Shown here: positions 26,526-34,490 of the stretch, piece after piece
How positions within the stretch are numbered: the first letter of the stretch is position 1
Layout of the letters: each line of letters begins with the position of its first letter
Assembly: GCA_002457605.1 (NCBI GenBank)
Contig: NTJT01000010.1
Coordinates: 1-37,633, forward strand
Direction: 5' to 3'
DNA length: 37,633 nucleotides
Source of the DNA: Marine Group II euryarchaeote MED-G34
Lineage (GTDB): Archaea > Thermoplasmatota > Poseidoniia > Poseidoniales > Thalassarchaeaceae
Program-made: the position numbers and the translations under genes
Notes under the pieces: model-generated
What the model saw: only the letters and a program-made list of their open reading frames with translations
The model's database searches: none
What the model was told of the DNA's origin: nothing

Positions 26526-27385
26526 TGCCACTGAAGTACGCTTATCATCCTGGTAATGTGGCCCACAGCAGCGCTACTGAGGTGGCTGAGACGATGGAAC
26601 CAGTCGCCCAATCACTGGGCATTGAACTGGTCCCGATGAGTGGTGCTACCAGTTGTGGAGCCGGGATAATCAGACAGGCCAGCAGGCGTTTGCAGTTGAC
26701 CCTCAATGCTCGCACCTTTGCAATGGCAGAGGAAATCGGTCTCGATATCATCACACCGTGTGCAGCCACAGCTGGGAACCTGCATGAGGATCTCTCCGCT
26801 CTCAAACAGAATCCCAATCTTCTTGGAGAGGTGAACGAGGTCCTTGAGAGGACCTGCGGCAGGAGATTCTCAGGGGGAGTCGAGGTCCACCATCTCCTAC
26901 ACGTGATAGTGGATGAGGTCGGCCTTGAGAAACTCGAGGCCGCGATACTGAATCCCATCGACTTCGATGTCGCTGCATTCTACGGTCCGAACATACAGCA
27001 GGCCGGAGCCTGTGGGGGCGATGACGTCCACGATCCGGACTACCTCGAACAGGTCATCGATGCCATTGGGGGGAAGCCGGTACAGTGGGAGGGGCGCACA
27101 CAGAGCGTAGGAGTTCCAGGGCTGTTATCTGAAGAGCCGACGGTGCTGCGGCAGGCTGCTGCAGTGCTCCATGAGGCCAAATCTGAGGGAGCAGAACTCA
27201 TTGTAAGTGCTTGTAATCTCTCGCACAGCGTCCTCGATATCTACCAGGGCAAGGCTTCGAGGTCGACCGGACTTGCTACCAATATACCAGTTATCCATCT
27301 AACAGAGATGCTTTCTTTCTCCATGGGCCATCACAACACTAGGCTGGCACAGCTGAGGACTAGGATTGCAGTCATCGGCGACTGA
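26525..27385 (+). CDS. CCG-domain protein (HdrB/SdhE-like) lacking most cluster cysteines
   Basis: 286 residues; the ATG overlaps the preceding stop (TGATG), so the two are translated together. Two CCG-type repeats can be traced. Repeat one: YHPGN (Asn11 for Cys), ATSCG (Ser43 for the first Cys of CC), TPCAAT (Thr82 for the second Cys of CxxC). Repeat two: FYGPN (Pro156 for Cys), QSVG for CCG, and SACNLS (Ser234 for Cys). Spacing and surrounding residues are otherwise typical (LGIELVPMSG, DPDYLEQVIDAIGG). In HdrB and SdhE/TfrB these cysteines bind noncubane [4Fe-4S] clusters, so this protein probably cannot. The pairing with an SdhB-like partner mirrors SdhB-SdhE of archaeal succinate dehydrogenases. 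Confidence 0.8.
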   Translation: MPLKYAYHPGNVAHSSATEVAETMEPVAQSLGIELVPMSGATSCGAGIIRQASRRLQLTLNARTFAMAEEIGLDIITPCAATAGNLHEDLSALKQNPNLLGEVNEVLERTCGRRFSGGVEVHHLLHVIVDEVGLEKLEAAILNPIDFDVAAFYGPNIQQAGACGGDDVHDPDYLEQVIDAIGGKPVQWEGRTQSVGVPGLLSEEPTVLRQAAAVLHEAKSEGAELIVSACNLSHSVLDIYQGKASRSTGLATNIPVIHLTEMLSFSMGHHNTRLAQLRTRIAVIGD

Positions 27386-29176
27386 CTAAGTATCCTGCTC
27401 AAGGCCATTTTCGGGGTCGATGACGGACTCAACTCCAAACTGTTCCAACCCGGCCTGTCCCTTTGCCCTGAATGTGTCCGGAGGGAGTGTAGGAGGTTCA
27501 CTACTTTCCTGTACTGTGGTGACGTCCGACTCGGTAATTTCTATCCGATGTATCTGGCGTTGACCGGAGACGAATTCCGAGGCAGATATGGTACCGTCAC
27601 CTGAATCAATCTGGAATCTATCTAGGTTGGAGAGATCCGTGTGAGGGCTACGGTGGAGTTTCCTGCGAACCCTGTGCACGGCTCGCTGCATGAATTCCTC
27701 CCTCCTTTCGGAGGACGCCATAGCTCCCTCGTCGCGCGTGTCCTCGGCTATCAGAACAACAACCTCTCCCTCTCGGTGCCTACCGGTCCTACCACGCCTC
27801 TGTATGGTGCGTATTTCACTGGACACCGGTTCGTAGAATATCACTAGGTCGGCGCTAGGGATGTCGAGCCCTTCCTCGCCTACCGAAGTCGCGACCAATA
27901 CATTCGCAGAACCCGATCTAAACTTATCCAGCCTCTCGATCTGCTGCTTGGGAGTCAGTCCTTCTCTGCCCGCACGGCTGGATTGGCCGACAAACTGTAT
28001 GGGACGGGCTCCATCCAACTTGTCTAGGGATTTCTCGACGGCTGCGACAGTATCTCTGAAGGTGGCGAACACTATGATGCGCGAATCTGAGTTCCTGCGA
28101 AGCCTCTCAGAGACGAGTCTTCGGACCGCGCTGACCTTGGTATGGATTTCCCCCATCTCGGTTAGACTCTTGCGTAGGCTCGAAACCCGTCCGTCCCTCA
28201 GGAAGTTTCGAGTTGATTTGTTCTGAGACTGTTCACTCCTTGAGAGCCGCTCAAGGAACTCGCTTGAGGCGGCGACGCCCTGACACAACAGGTGGTTGAT
28301 TAGGTGGTGCAGACGCATCGCTGTGGCAATTCTAGAAACCGATTGGTAGGCGCTGGATTCACCCCTAGAAATTGCCTGCTGGGCACGCTCCATTGCATTG
28401 GACAGCCCAGCATGGCTGATTGCACCGGGCATGACGTACCTGCCTAGTCTCCTCTCTCGGTCGACGATGCCGCTCTGCCACATGACTAGGGGCTCTGCGA
28501 GCTCTCTAATCTGATTTGGGACCCTGACCTTTACCTCTTGGATTTCCAATCCTGCTAGGTGCTGTGCCACCATCGCGTCGGCACCTGTCTTTAGATGGAT
28601 TCTACCTATCCCCAATCGGCTGCAGACTTCCTCGACCTGATTGGTCTTGGAACCCGGGCTCGCTGTAGTGGCTAGGACGAGCGGTTCGGTTGACTGTGAA
28701 AGATACAAGTCCCCGACTTGAGCCATCGCGTGATCTCCCGTCGAGTGATGCGCCTCATCGACAATGAGGAGAGAGCAGTCAGAGAGGTCCAAGACTCCTC
28801 GGGAGACATCGTTCCTGACAACCTGCGGGGTCGCTACTATGAGTCTGGACGAGCCCCAAAGAGCAGATCGCTTCGCGACCGGGTTCTGACCTGTCACGGA
28901 TATCGGATTGACTGAAGCATTGCTTGACAGCACGGACTCAATTCCACGCAGGTGCTGTTCTACTAGAGCGACGGTCGGAGCAATCATCAGGATCCAGCCG
29001 TCACTGCTCTCTAATCGGTCGGCGATTACCATCCATGCGACCACCGTCTTACCAGCAGCGGTTGGCAGAACGAGCATCATCGATCCGGAAAGTGCCTCAT
29101 CTGTAGCCTCGAGCTGGTAAGCACGGGCCTCAATTAGCCCCGGCGTGAGGCTCGGATGAAGAATTCCGTGCTGCAT
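27386..29176 (-). CDS. Hef-type superfamily 2 DNA helicase without nuclease domain
   Basis: 596 residues. Motif I is LPTAAGKT at 37-44, motif Ia APTVALVEQH, motif II DEAHH at 140-144, motif III TTASPGS at 170-176; late motifs are ATSVGEEGLDIP and QRRGRTGRHREGEV. The DEAH-TASPGS combination and the helical insert between the RecA folds match Hef/FANCM/Mph1 helicases that process stalled forks and branched DNA. Archaeal Hef usually continues into an ERCC4 nuclease; here the protein ends about 75 residues after motif VI with a polar tail, so only the helicase half is present. It ends one base from the convergent CCG gene and starts opposite the ribosomal operon leader. Confidence 0.9.
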   Translation of the reverse strand: MQHGILHPSLTPGLIEARAYQLEATDEALSGSMMLVLPTAAGKTVVAWMVIADRLESSDGWILMIAPTVALVEQHLRGIESVLSSNASVNPISVTGQNPVAKRSALWGSSRLIVATPQVVRNDVSRGVLDLSDCSLLIVDEAHHSTGDHAMAQVGDLYLSQSTEPLVLATTASPGSKTNQVEEVCSRLGIGRIHLKTGADAMVAQHLAGLEIQEVKVRVPNQIRELAEPLVMWQSGIVDRERRLGRYVMPGAISHAGLSNAMERAQQAISRGESSAYQSVSRIATAMRLHHLINHLLCQGVAASSEFLERLSRSEQSQNKSTRNFLRDGRVSSLRKSLTEMGEIHTKVSAVRRLVSERLRRNSDSRIIVFATFRDTVAAVEKSLDKLDGARPIQFVGQSSRAGREGLTPKQQIERLDKFRSGSANVLVATSVGEEGLDIPSADLVIFYEPVSSEIRTIQRRGRTGRHREGEVVVLIAEDTRDEGAMASSERREEFMQRAVHRVRRKLHRSPHTDLSNLDRFQIDSGDGTISASEFVSGQRQIHRIEITESDVTTVQESSEPPTLPPDTFRAKGQAGLEQFGVESVIDPENGLEQDT

Positions 29177-29235
29177 GGACCCGCATCTTGGAAGTCAGGG
29201 TTCAAAATCGTTGCACAATCCTAGGATTATCCTTA

Positions 29236-29250
29236 CACCCCGTAGGGGTG
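29236..29250. other. Intergenic hairpin with GTA triloop
   Basis: CACCCC-GTA-GGGGTG, a perfect 6-bp stem (loop TAC on the minus strand), lies between the divergent Hef helicase and uL3 genes, 60 bases from the helicase start and probably upstream of the operon promoter. It is the fourth member of the triloop set. Confidence 0.5.
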
Positions 29251-29269
29251 GTGCATCTTCTTCCCCGAT

Positions 29270-29467
29270 TTGTTCAAATAGGGTATGTTAGTCGCAAGGC
29301 CGCTCACTACGTGAGGAACCAGACACCAAAAGGCACTGCTGAAGCACCCTACATGCCCGACCCGCACTCGCGACTCGGGCTCGGTGTCACGGTTCCTCCT
29401 TGACGAAGTGGGCCCGGCAGACGGCCGCTAAGCGGTCTGATGACGGTAAACACTTGGAGGAATTGAA
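29270..29467 (+). promoter_or_regulatory. Promoter and structured leader of the uL3 ribosomal operon
   Basis: TTCAAATA at 29273-29280 is a modest TATA candidate. Downstream, GAGGAACC (29313-29320) pairs with GGTTCCTC (29391-29398), and GACACC (29322-29327) pairs with GGTGTC (29383-29388). Together these form a long closing stem around a GCCCGA/TCGGGC hairpin (29355-29360, 29375-29380). A second hairpin, GGCCGC-TAA-GCGGTC, sits at 29423-29437, followed by the ribosome site TTGGAGGAA at 29453-29461. This looks like a folded mRNA leader or a small separate RNA. The 71-codon ORF over this stretch (29188-29403) has no family features and is ignored. Confidence 0.5.
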
Positions 29468-30544
29468 ATGGCCGACCGCAGCAAACCCCGCCGTGGTAGC
29501 ATGGGCTATAGCCCTCGTAAGAGGGCAAATCGCCAGTATGGCAGAATCAGTTCTTGGCCTGAGTCAGACTCTTCTGAAATTAGGGTACAGGGATTTGCCG
29601 GCTGGAAGGCCGGTATGACCCACCTCTTAGTTCGTGACAACAATCCTAACTCTCCATCGGCCCGACAAGAGGTCCGCAAGGCCGTGACAGTCATCGAGGC
29701 GCCTCCAATGAGCGTGCTGGCTGTCCGGGGTTACAGAATGACTCCCTACGGCATGCAGACTGCTGGTGAGGCCTGGTCCAATTCGGACAATGGTCCAGAG
29801 GGCCTGTCTCCCCGCTTGGCTAACCAGAGCCGCGGTGAGCGTGACGCCGAAGAGGGCCGCAAACCCTCCAAGCGTGCTGGACGTATTCCATCTAGGGGAG
29901 AAGGCTCGCCGGATGCAGCTCTTGAGGCCTTGCGCGAGGCCGACCTCTGCGAAGTCAGACTCATCGTTTCTACACAGCCCGCTCTGGTCAAGAGTGTGTC
30001 CACCAAGACTCCTGAGATCATGGAGGTCGCTCTAGCAGGCGGAGATAACTCATCCAAACTGGACTGGGCAGAGGAGAGGCTAGGAGGTACAATATCTCTG
30101 GATGACGTTTACGAGACAGGTCAAGAAATCGATGTGGTCGGCGTCACCAAGGGCAAGGGTTGGCAGGGCTCAATCAAGAGATGGGGAATCAAACTACTCT
30201 CGCACAAGAACAGCAAGCGCAGGCGGCAGGGCGGCAATATGGGAGACTTCGGTACCCGGTATGTTCGCAAGACCATACGTCAGGCGGGTCAAGTCGGCTA
30301 CCACAACCGTACAGAATTGAACAAGCGTATCCTGAGGGTCTCAAACCCGGAGGAGTCCGATATCACTCCTGCTGGTGGTTTCCTCAAATATGGTGAGGTC
30401 ACCAACCCGTACATGATTATTCAGGGCAGTCTACCCGGGCCTTCCAAGCGAATGCTGAGGTTCCGAGATGCCATTCGTCCAAGGCCGGCTAAGCCCGAGG
30501 TCGACATCACTTACGTGAGCACTTCGAGCAAGCAGGGAGCGTGA
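29468..30544 (+). CDS. rpl3: Large-subunit ribosomal protein uL3 (L3p)
   Basis: 358 residues with archaeal/eukaryotic uL3 landmarks: the N-terminal RSKPRRGSMGYSPRKRA, FAGWKAGMTHLLV near 42, VVGVTKGKGWQGSIKRWG near 220 and RKTIRQAGQVGYHNRTELNK near 270. uL3 binds 23S rRNA near the peptidyl-transferase centre and starts large-subunit assembly. A hydrophilic stretch near 115-145 (SRGERDAEEGRKPSKRAGR) is an insertion-like region typical of longer archaeal forms. First gene of the operon, with a strong GGAGGAATTG upstream and a structured leader. The next gene begins 4 bases after its stop. Confidence 0.97.
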   Translation: MADRSKPRRGSMGYSPRKRANRQYGRISSWPESDSSEIRVQGFAGWKAGMTHLLVRDNNPNSPSARQEVRKAVTVIEAPPMSVLAVRGYRMTPYGMQTAGEAWSNSDNGPEGLSPRLANQSRGERDAEEGRKPSKRAGRIPSRGEGSPDAALEALREADLCEVRLIVSTQPALVKSVSTKTPEIMEVALAGGDNSSKLDWAEERLGGTISLDDVYETGQEIDVVGVTKGKGWQGSIKRWGIKLLSHKNSKRRRQGGNMGDFGTRYVRKTIRQAGQVGYHNRTELNKRILRVSNPEESDITPAGGFLKYGEVTNPYMIIQGSLPGPSKRMLRFRDAIRPRPAKPEVDITYVSTSSKQGA

Positions 30545-30548
30545 TACC

Positions 30549-31427
30549 ATGAAGATGAAGGCATACAATCTGGTCAATTCCGTAGAGCAGGAAGAGCTCG
30601 ATGCCGGACTTCTGGCTGAGTACTATTCCGTAGAAGCCAACGATGGCAAGAGCATAACTCTGCCCTCGGCATTCTCTTCCGATGTTCGTGAGGATCTCAT
30701 CCGCTCGACCGTACTAGCTTCTCGGGCTAATCGCCGACAGCCGTATGGTCACCGTGAGCACGATGGCAAGAGGGCTCCGCAGCCCGGTATGAAACACTCA
30801 GTAGAGTGGTGGGGCAAGGGGCGCGGCGTATCGAGAATCATGCGCAAGACAGGTCAGCGTACAGGAGCCCAGAACCCTCACACTCGTGGCGGCCGAAGGG
30901 CACATGGTCCGCTGGTGGCAAAGGATTGGTCTCAGAAGATTAACTCGAAGCAGCGCCGAATGGCCCGTGACTCCGCCATCGCTGCTACTGCTGATGCCGA
31001 ATCAGTAGCCGCGCGCGGTCATAGATTCGACGACGGTGTGCGCTTCCCGGTAATCATCGACGGATACGTCGAGTCACGCAACGACTCGGAGGAGAAGTAC
31101 GAGATTGAATCCATCCCTCTGCAATACTCGACACGCAAGTTCGTAGCCATGATGGAAGGACTCGGCCTAGGAGCTGACCTTGAGAGGGCAAAGAGTGGTA
31201 GGAACATTCGTGCTGGAAAGGGCAAGATGAGGGGTCGACGGTACAGAACTCCCAAGAGCATACTACTCGTAGTTTCCAATCGGGACGGCCTCCACAAGGC
31301 GGCCCGAAATGTCCCTGGTGTGGATGCAGTATCTACCAAGGATTTGTCCGCCGAGGACTTAGCTCCCGGTGGTGATGCCGGACGTCTGACTGTGTGGACG
31401 AAGGCTGCGATAGAGGAACTGGAGTGA
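30549..31427 (+). CDS. rpl4: Large-subunit ribosomal protein uL4 (L4e/L1e)
   Basis: 292 residues. Archaeal uL4 features are the basic loop that enters the exit tunnel (GAQNPHTRGGRRAHGPLVAKDW near 112-133), VEWWGKGRGVSRIMRKTG just before it, and the C-terminal domain RYRTPKSILLV. uL4 lines the peptide exit tunnel and in bacteria can repress its own operon; whether it acts on the structured leader here is only a hypothesis. It starts 4 bases after uL3; a second in-frame ATG two codons on is also possible. Confidence 0.96.
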   Translation: MKMKAYNLVNSVEQEELDAGLLAEYYSVEANDGKSITLPSAFSSDVREDLIRSTVLASRANRRQPYGHREHDGKRAPQPGMKHSVEWWGKGRGVSRIMRKTGQRTGAQNPHTRGGRRAHGPLVAKDWSQKINSKQRRMARDSAIAATADAESVAARGHRFDDGVRFPVIIDGYVESRNDSEEKYEIESIPLQYSTRKFVAMMEGLGLGADLERAKSGRNIRAGKGKMRGRRYRTPKSILLVVSNRDGLHKAARNVPGVDAVSTKDLSAEDLAPGGDAGRLTVWTKAAIEELE

Positions 31428-31431
31428 TTCG

Positions 31432-31722
31432 ATGACTGACCCGTATGATATCATCATCATGCCCTGGATTACCGAGAAGACGCTCGAGGCACGCCGCGTT
31501 GCAGACGAGGAGAGCGGCTACAAGGAGAACAACAACAGGATCGAGTTCATTGTGCATAAGGACGCAACGAAGAAACAGATTCGAGAAGCCGTCGAGCAGA
31601 TGTTCGATGTCAAGGTTCGTAAGGTGAACACCAGATTTACGATGACCGGCAAGCACGCCAGTGTGCGCCTTGCCGAAGGTTACGATGCAGAGGAGGCCGC
31701 GCTCAAACTGGGCGCGTTCTGA
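31432..31722 (+). CDS. rpl23: Large-subunit ribosomal protein uL23 (L23p)
   Basis: 96 residues, about the family norm. PWITEKT near 11, NNRIEFIVHKDATKKQIREAVEQMF near 34-58, and VRKVNTRFTMTGKH near 61 form the characteristic alpha/beta fold. uL23 sits at the tunnel exit and helps dock the signal recognition particle. It starts 4 bases after uL4 and is followed after 13 bases by uL2. Confidence 0.96.
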   Translation: MTDPYDIIIMPWITEKTLEARRVADEESGYKENNNRIEFIVHKDATKKQIREAVEQMFDVKVRKVNTRFTMTGKHASVRLAEGYDAEEAALKLGAF

Positions 31723-31735
31723 ACGAGGTGAAGAT

Positions 31736-32461
31736 ATGGGTAAGCGCACACGTTCACAACGCCGCGGTTCGAGCCCCAAGAACAAGGTCTCGAGCCACCG
31801 CTTCCCCGCGTCCAACAGAATTCCTCGTGTCAACGATGAGATTGGTGAGGTGGTGGATTTGGTTCATAGTCCCGCTCACACCGCTCCTTTGGCCAAGATT
31901 AAGTTCGCTGACGGAAGTATTGGTCACATCGCTGCGCCTGAGGGCATCTCAGTGGGACAGAACCTATCATTTGGAGACAACGTGTCTCTGAGGCCGGGCA
32001 ATGTTACCAAGCTCTCTCAGATTCCCGAGGGAACTCCGATATGCAACATCGAAGCCCGTCCTGGGGACGGCGGCAAGTTCGCTCGCTCGGGGGGCAATTC
32101 TGCTACTCTCGAGGCGAGGATAGATGAAAGGGTCCGCGTACGTCTACCGAGCGGACGCGTCAAGGATTTGCCAGCAAACTGCCGTGCTACCATCGGTGTT
32201 TTGTCGGGCCATGGAAGGACTGAGAAGCCGCTGATGAAGGCTGGCGCTGCTCACTACCGCGCCAAGGCGCGCGGTAAACTCTACCCGACTGTAAGCGGAG
32301 TGGCGATGAACCCAGTCGATCACCCTCATGGCGGTGGCAACCACCAGGCCGTGCACGGCCCGAGTTCGGTGAGCCGGAATGCCCCTCCGGGCAAGAAGGT
32401 CGGAAACATCGCACCGCGTCGGACTGGACGCGGAAGAGTAAGGGAACAGGAGACTGATTAG
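31736..32461 (+). CDS. rpl2: Large-subunit ribosomal protein uL2 (L2p)
   Basis: 241 residues from the ATG at 31736; the tracked ORF starts at 31661 inside uL23, but GAGGTGAAG directly precedes 31736. Conserved elements are ARPGDGGKFARSGGN near 117-131 and MNPVDHPHGGGNHQ near 195-208, which includes the histidine near the peptidyl-transferase centre. uL2 is a core 23S-binding protein needed for subunit joining. The C-terminus PRRTGRGRVREQE is basic as expected. Confidence 0.97.
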   Translation: MGKRTRSQRRGSSPKNKVSSHRFPASNRIPRVNDEIGEVVDLVHSPAHTAPLAKIKFADGSIGHIAAPEGISVGQNLSFGDNVSLRPGNVTKLSQIPEGTPICNIEARPGDGGKFARSGGNSATLEARIDERVRVRLPSGRVKDLPANCRATIGVLSGHGRTEKPLMKAGAAHYRAKARGKLYPTVSGVAMNPVDHPHGGGNHQAVHGPSSVSRNAPPGKKVGNIAPRRTGRGRVREQETD

Positions 32462-32462
32462 A

Positions 32463-32963
32463 ATGGCTCGCCGCAGGTCGAAGAAAGTATTCCGCTCGCC
32501 CAAGTTGGCGAGGCGTCAGGCTCGTAAGCGACGTTCGATGATTTCCGAGCGCCGCAAGAAGGAGTTCCTCTGGCGTGGTTACAACATGGAACAACTCCTT
32601 GAGTTACCTCTGTACCCTCCTGAGGATGATATGGAAGCTATTTGCATAGCCACTCTGATGCCCTCACGCGCAAAGCGTTCACTCTCGCGCGGACTCAATC
32701 TGGAGTGCCAGAATCTACTCGAGAGCATCCGCTCCAATGACGGCAAGGTCGTCAGAACTCACTGCCGCGGCATGTACATCCTTCCCGAGATGGTCGGGAC
32801 GACAGTCGGAATCCACAACGGCAAGGACTTCGTCAGAGTCGAGATAGTTCCAGAGATGATCGGTCACGCGCTGGGCGAGTTCGCCCATACGCGCAAGTCG
32901 GTCACGCACACCGGCCCTGGTGTCGGAGCAACCCGTTCGTCACAGCACGTGGCACTGAAGTGA
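32463..32963 (+). CDS. rps19: Small-subunit ribosomal protein uS19 (S19p)
   Basis: 166 residues, somewhat longer than most archaeal uS19 because of a basic arm at 1-37 (MARRRSKKVFRSPKLARRQA). The core begins at EFLWRGYNMEQLLELP. Later IRTH-type element VVRTHCRGMYILPEMVG, HNGKDFVRVEI and the rRNA-binding HALGEFAHTRKSVTHTGPGVGATRSS match the family. uS19 lies at the head of the small subunit near the A site. It starts one base after the uL2 stop. Confidence 0.96.
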   Translation: MARRRSKKVFRSPKLARRQARKRRSMISERRKKEFLWRGYNMEQLLELPLYPPEDDMEAICIATLMPSRAKRSLSRGLNLECQNLLESIRSNDGKVVRTHCRGMYILPEMVGTTVGIHNGKDFVRVEIVPEMIGHALGEFAHTRKSVTHTGPGVGATRSSQHVALK

Positions 32964-32970
32964 GGTGAGA

Positions 32971-33498
32971 ATGATGAGCAGGAGAGCAGGTCAACCACAG
33001 TCCGGATACACCCAGTTGCTAGAGGGTTCCAACCTAGTCTCCGCTCGCGCAGTCAACGTAGACTGCCACCACAAGCACTGCTACCACATCGCAAAGGCAA
33101 TTCGCGGCATGAATGCCGCAGACGCAGTAGGGTACCTTGAGGATGTCATCGCTAAGAAGCGAGCCATTCCCTACACCCGTCGCTCCCGCAGGGGTCGCGG
33201 CGGCAATACGATGGCAGGGCATCGAAAGGGCAAGATGGGTCCTGGAAAGTATCCGAACAAGGCATCGAAGGTGTTCATCAAGCTCATCAACAGCGCCATG
33301 GACAACGCGCGTCAGCGCTTCGACACTCTCGATGCTGAGGACATGATGATTACGCACGTAGCTGCACACCGCGGCCAAGTTGCTACCAACTGGCGCCCTC
33401 GAGCAATGGGGCGCGCCACACCCAGCAACCACTACCAAGTCAATCTCGAGATTTTCCTCGAGCATTTCGGTGCTGGAGAGGGAGAGGACGTATTCTGA
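32971..33498 (+). CDS. rpl22: Large-subunit ribosomal protein uL22 (L22p)
   Basis: 175 residues from the ATG at 32971; the tracked GTG at 32965 lies inside the GAGGTGA ribosome site, so it is unlikely (ATG at 32974 is possible). The family hallmarks are SARAVNVDCHHKHCYHIAKAIRGM near 26-50, the extended loop RRSRRGRGGNTMAGHRKGKMGPGKYP and the C-terminal AHRGQVATNWRPRAMGRAT. The long loop contributes to the exit tunnel wall. Confidence 0.95.
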   Translation: MMSRRAGQPQSGYTQLLEGSNLVSARAVNVDCHHKHCYHIAKAIRGMNAADAVGYLEDVIAKKRAIPYTRRSRRGRGGNTMAGHRKGKMGPGKYPNKASKVFIKLINSAMDNARQRFDTLDAEDMMITHVAAHRGQVATNWRPRAMGRATPSNHYQVNLEIFLEHFGAGEGEDVF

Positions 33499-33507
33499 GG
33501 TGATTAT

Positions 33508-34284
33508 GTGAAGCAGCAGAGTACCATAAGGACCCTCATCGGCCGCAATGTCGAGCGACAGCTCGTCCGCGAGTTCTTGCTGAGGGAGACCGAGCGTGCT
33601 GGTTTTGGCGGCCTGACTTTCAACCGCACTCCAGATGGTACTAAGATTAGTCTACGGGCAGAACAGGTCGGTCGCGTAATTGGTCGCCGAGGTAAGGTCA
33701 TCCACGAACTTGGCAACCGCTTGAAGAACGACTTCTTCCTAGACCGTCCTCACCTTGACGTCGAAGAGGTCACTGAACCCCGCCTCAATGCTCAGATAAT
33801 GGCCAGTCGTATGTCTAGCTCCCTTGAGCGTGGTTGGTTCTTCCGCCGCGCTGGACATGGCACTGCTCAGCAGATAATGGATGCAGGCGCGCGTGGATGT
33901 CTAGTCATCCTCAGTGGTAAAATCACAGGTGCCCGCCACCGAGTCGAGAAGTTCCAGCAGGGACACATCAAATTCTGCGGTGAGACCGCCCTTGAGTTCA
34001 TGGACACCGGTTTTTCGACCGCTGTCAAGAAGTTGGGTACGATTGGCTGCACAGTCAAGATAATGCGACCTGATGCCAAACTACCGCACGAGATAATCAT
34101 CACCGAGCGCGCCGATTCAGGCCTACCACCTCTGGCCGAGGTTGCTATCTTCGAAGTCTCCGACGAGGAGGCCGACGAGGAACTGTCTGCCACTATCGAG
34201 GAGCCCAAGGCCGACGCCGAGGGTGTGGTCGATTCGGTTGTCGACATGATGGCTGGAATTGAGCAGACGAAGGAGGAGGAGTAA
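33508..34284 (+). CDS. rps3: Small-subunit ribosomal protein uS3 (S3p), GTG start
   Basis: 258 residues. The start is GTG at 33508, supported by GAGGTGA at 33498-33504 and by homology from the first residues. The KH domain has VGRVIGRRGKVIHELGNRL near 52, and the C-terminal domain has IMASRMSSSLERGWFFRRAGHGTAQQIMDAGARG and GCTVKIM. An acidic tail of about 45 residues (EEADEELSATIEEPKADAEG) extends the normal end, as in many archaeal forms. uS3 forms part of the mRNA entry channel. Confidence 0.96.
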   Translation: MKQQSTIRTLIGRNVERQLVREFLLRETERAGFGGLTFNRTPDGTKISLRAEQVGRVIGRRGKVIHELGNRLKNDFFLDRPHLDVEEVTEPRLNAQIMASRMSSSLERGWFFRRAGHGTAQQIMDAGARGCLVILSGKITGARHRVEKFQQGHIKFCGETALEFMDTGFSTAVKKLGTIGCTVKIMRPDAKLPHEIIITERADSGLPPLAEVAIFEVSDEEADEELSATIEEPKADAEGVVDSVVDMMAGIEQTKEEE

Positions 34285-34485
34285 ATGTCGCATATCAGAT
34301 CAAGGGACATCGAGACGATGAGTCCGGAGAAGCGAGAGGAAATGCTGGAGGAACTCCGCGAGGAATTACTGCAGCTCCGCGCTCAACTAGCTCTGGGAGG
34401 CTCAGTATCAAACTCAGGAGCATACAAGCAGACGCGTAGGAGCATAGCGCGGATGCTGACTCGTATCAATCAGAAGCAGGAGTAG
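34285..34485 (+). CDS. rpl29: Large-subunit ribosomal protein uL29 (L29p)
   Basis: 66 residues forming the expected two-helix hairpin: RSRDIETMSPEKREEMLEEL, then LQLRAQLALGG and KQTRRSIARMLTRINQK. It starts at the base after the uS3 stop behind GGAGGAG. uL29 sits by the tunnel exit beside uL23. Confidence 0.93.
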   Translation: MSHIRSRDIETMSPEKREEMLEELREELLQLRAQLALGGSVSNSGAYKQTRRSIARMLTRINQKQE

Positions 34486-34490
34486 GGTAG

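Noticed and set aside
29313-29398. tRNA-Ser/Leu-sized element of 86 bases before uL3
   Set aside because: It lacks a T-loop TTCRA sequence, D arm and CCA-compatible end, so it is not a tRNA.
29188-29403. 71-codon ORF between Hef and uL3
   Set aside because: It covers the triloop hairpin, promoter candidate and long closing stem, has no family features, and an RNA/promoter explanation fits better.
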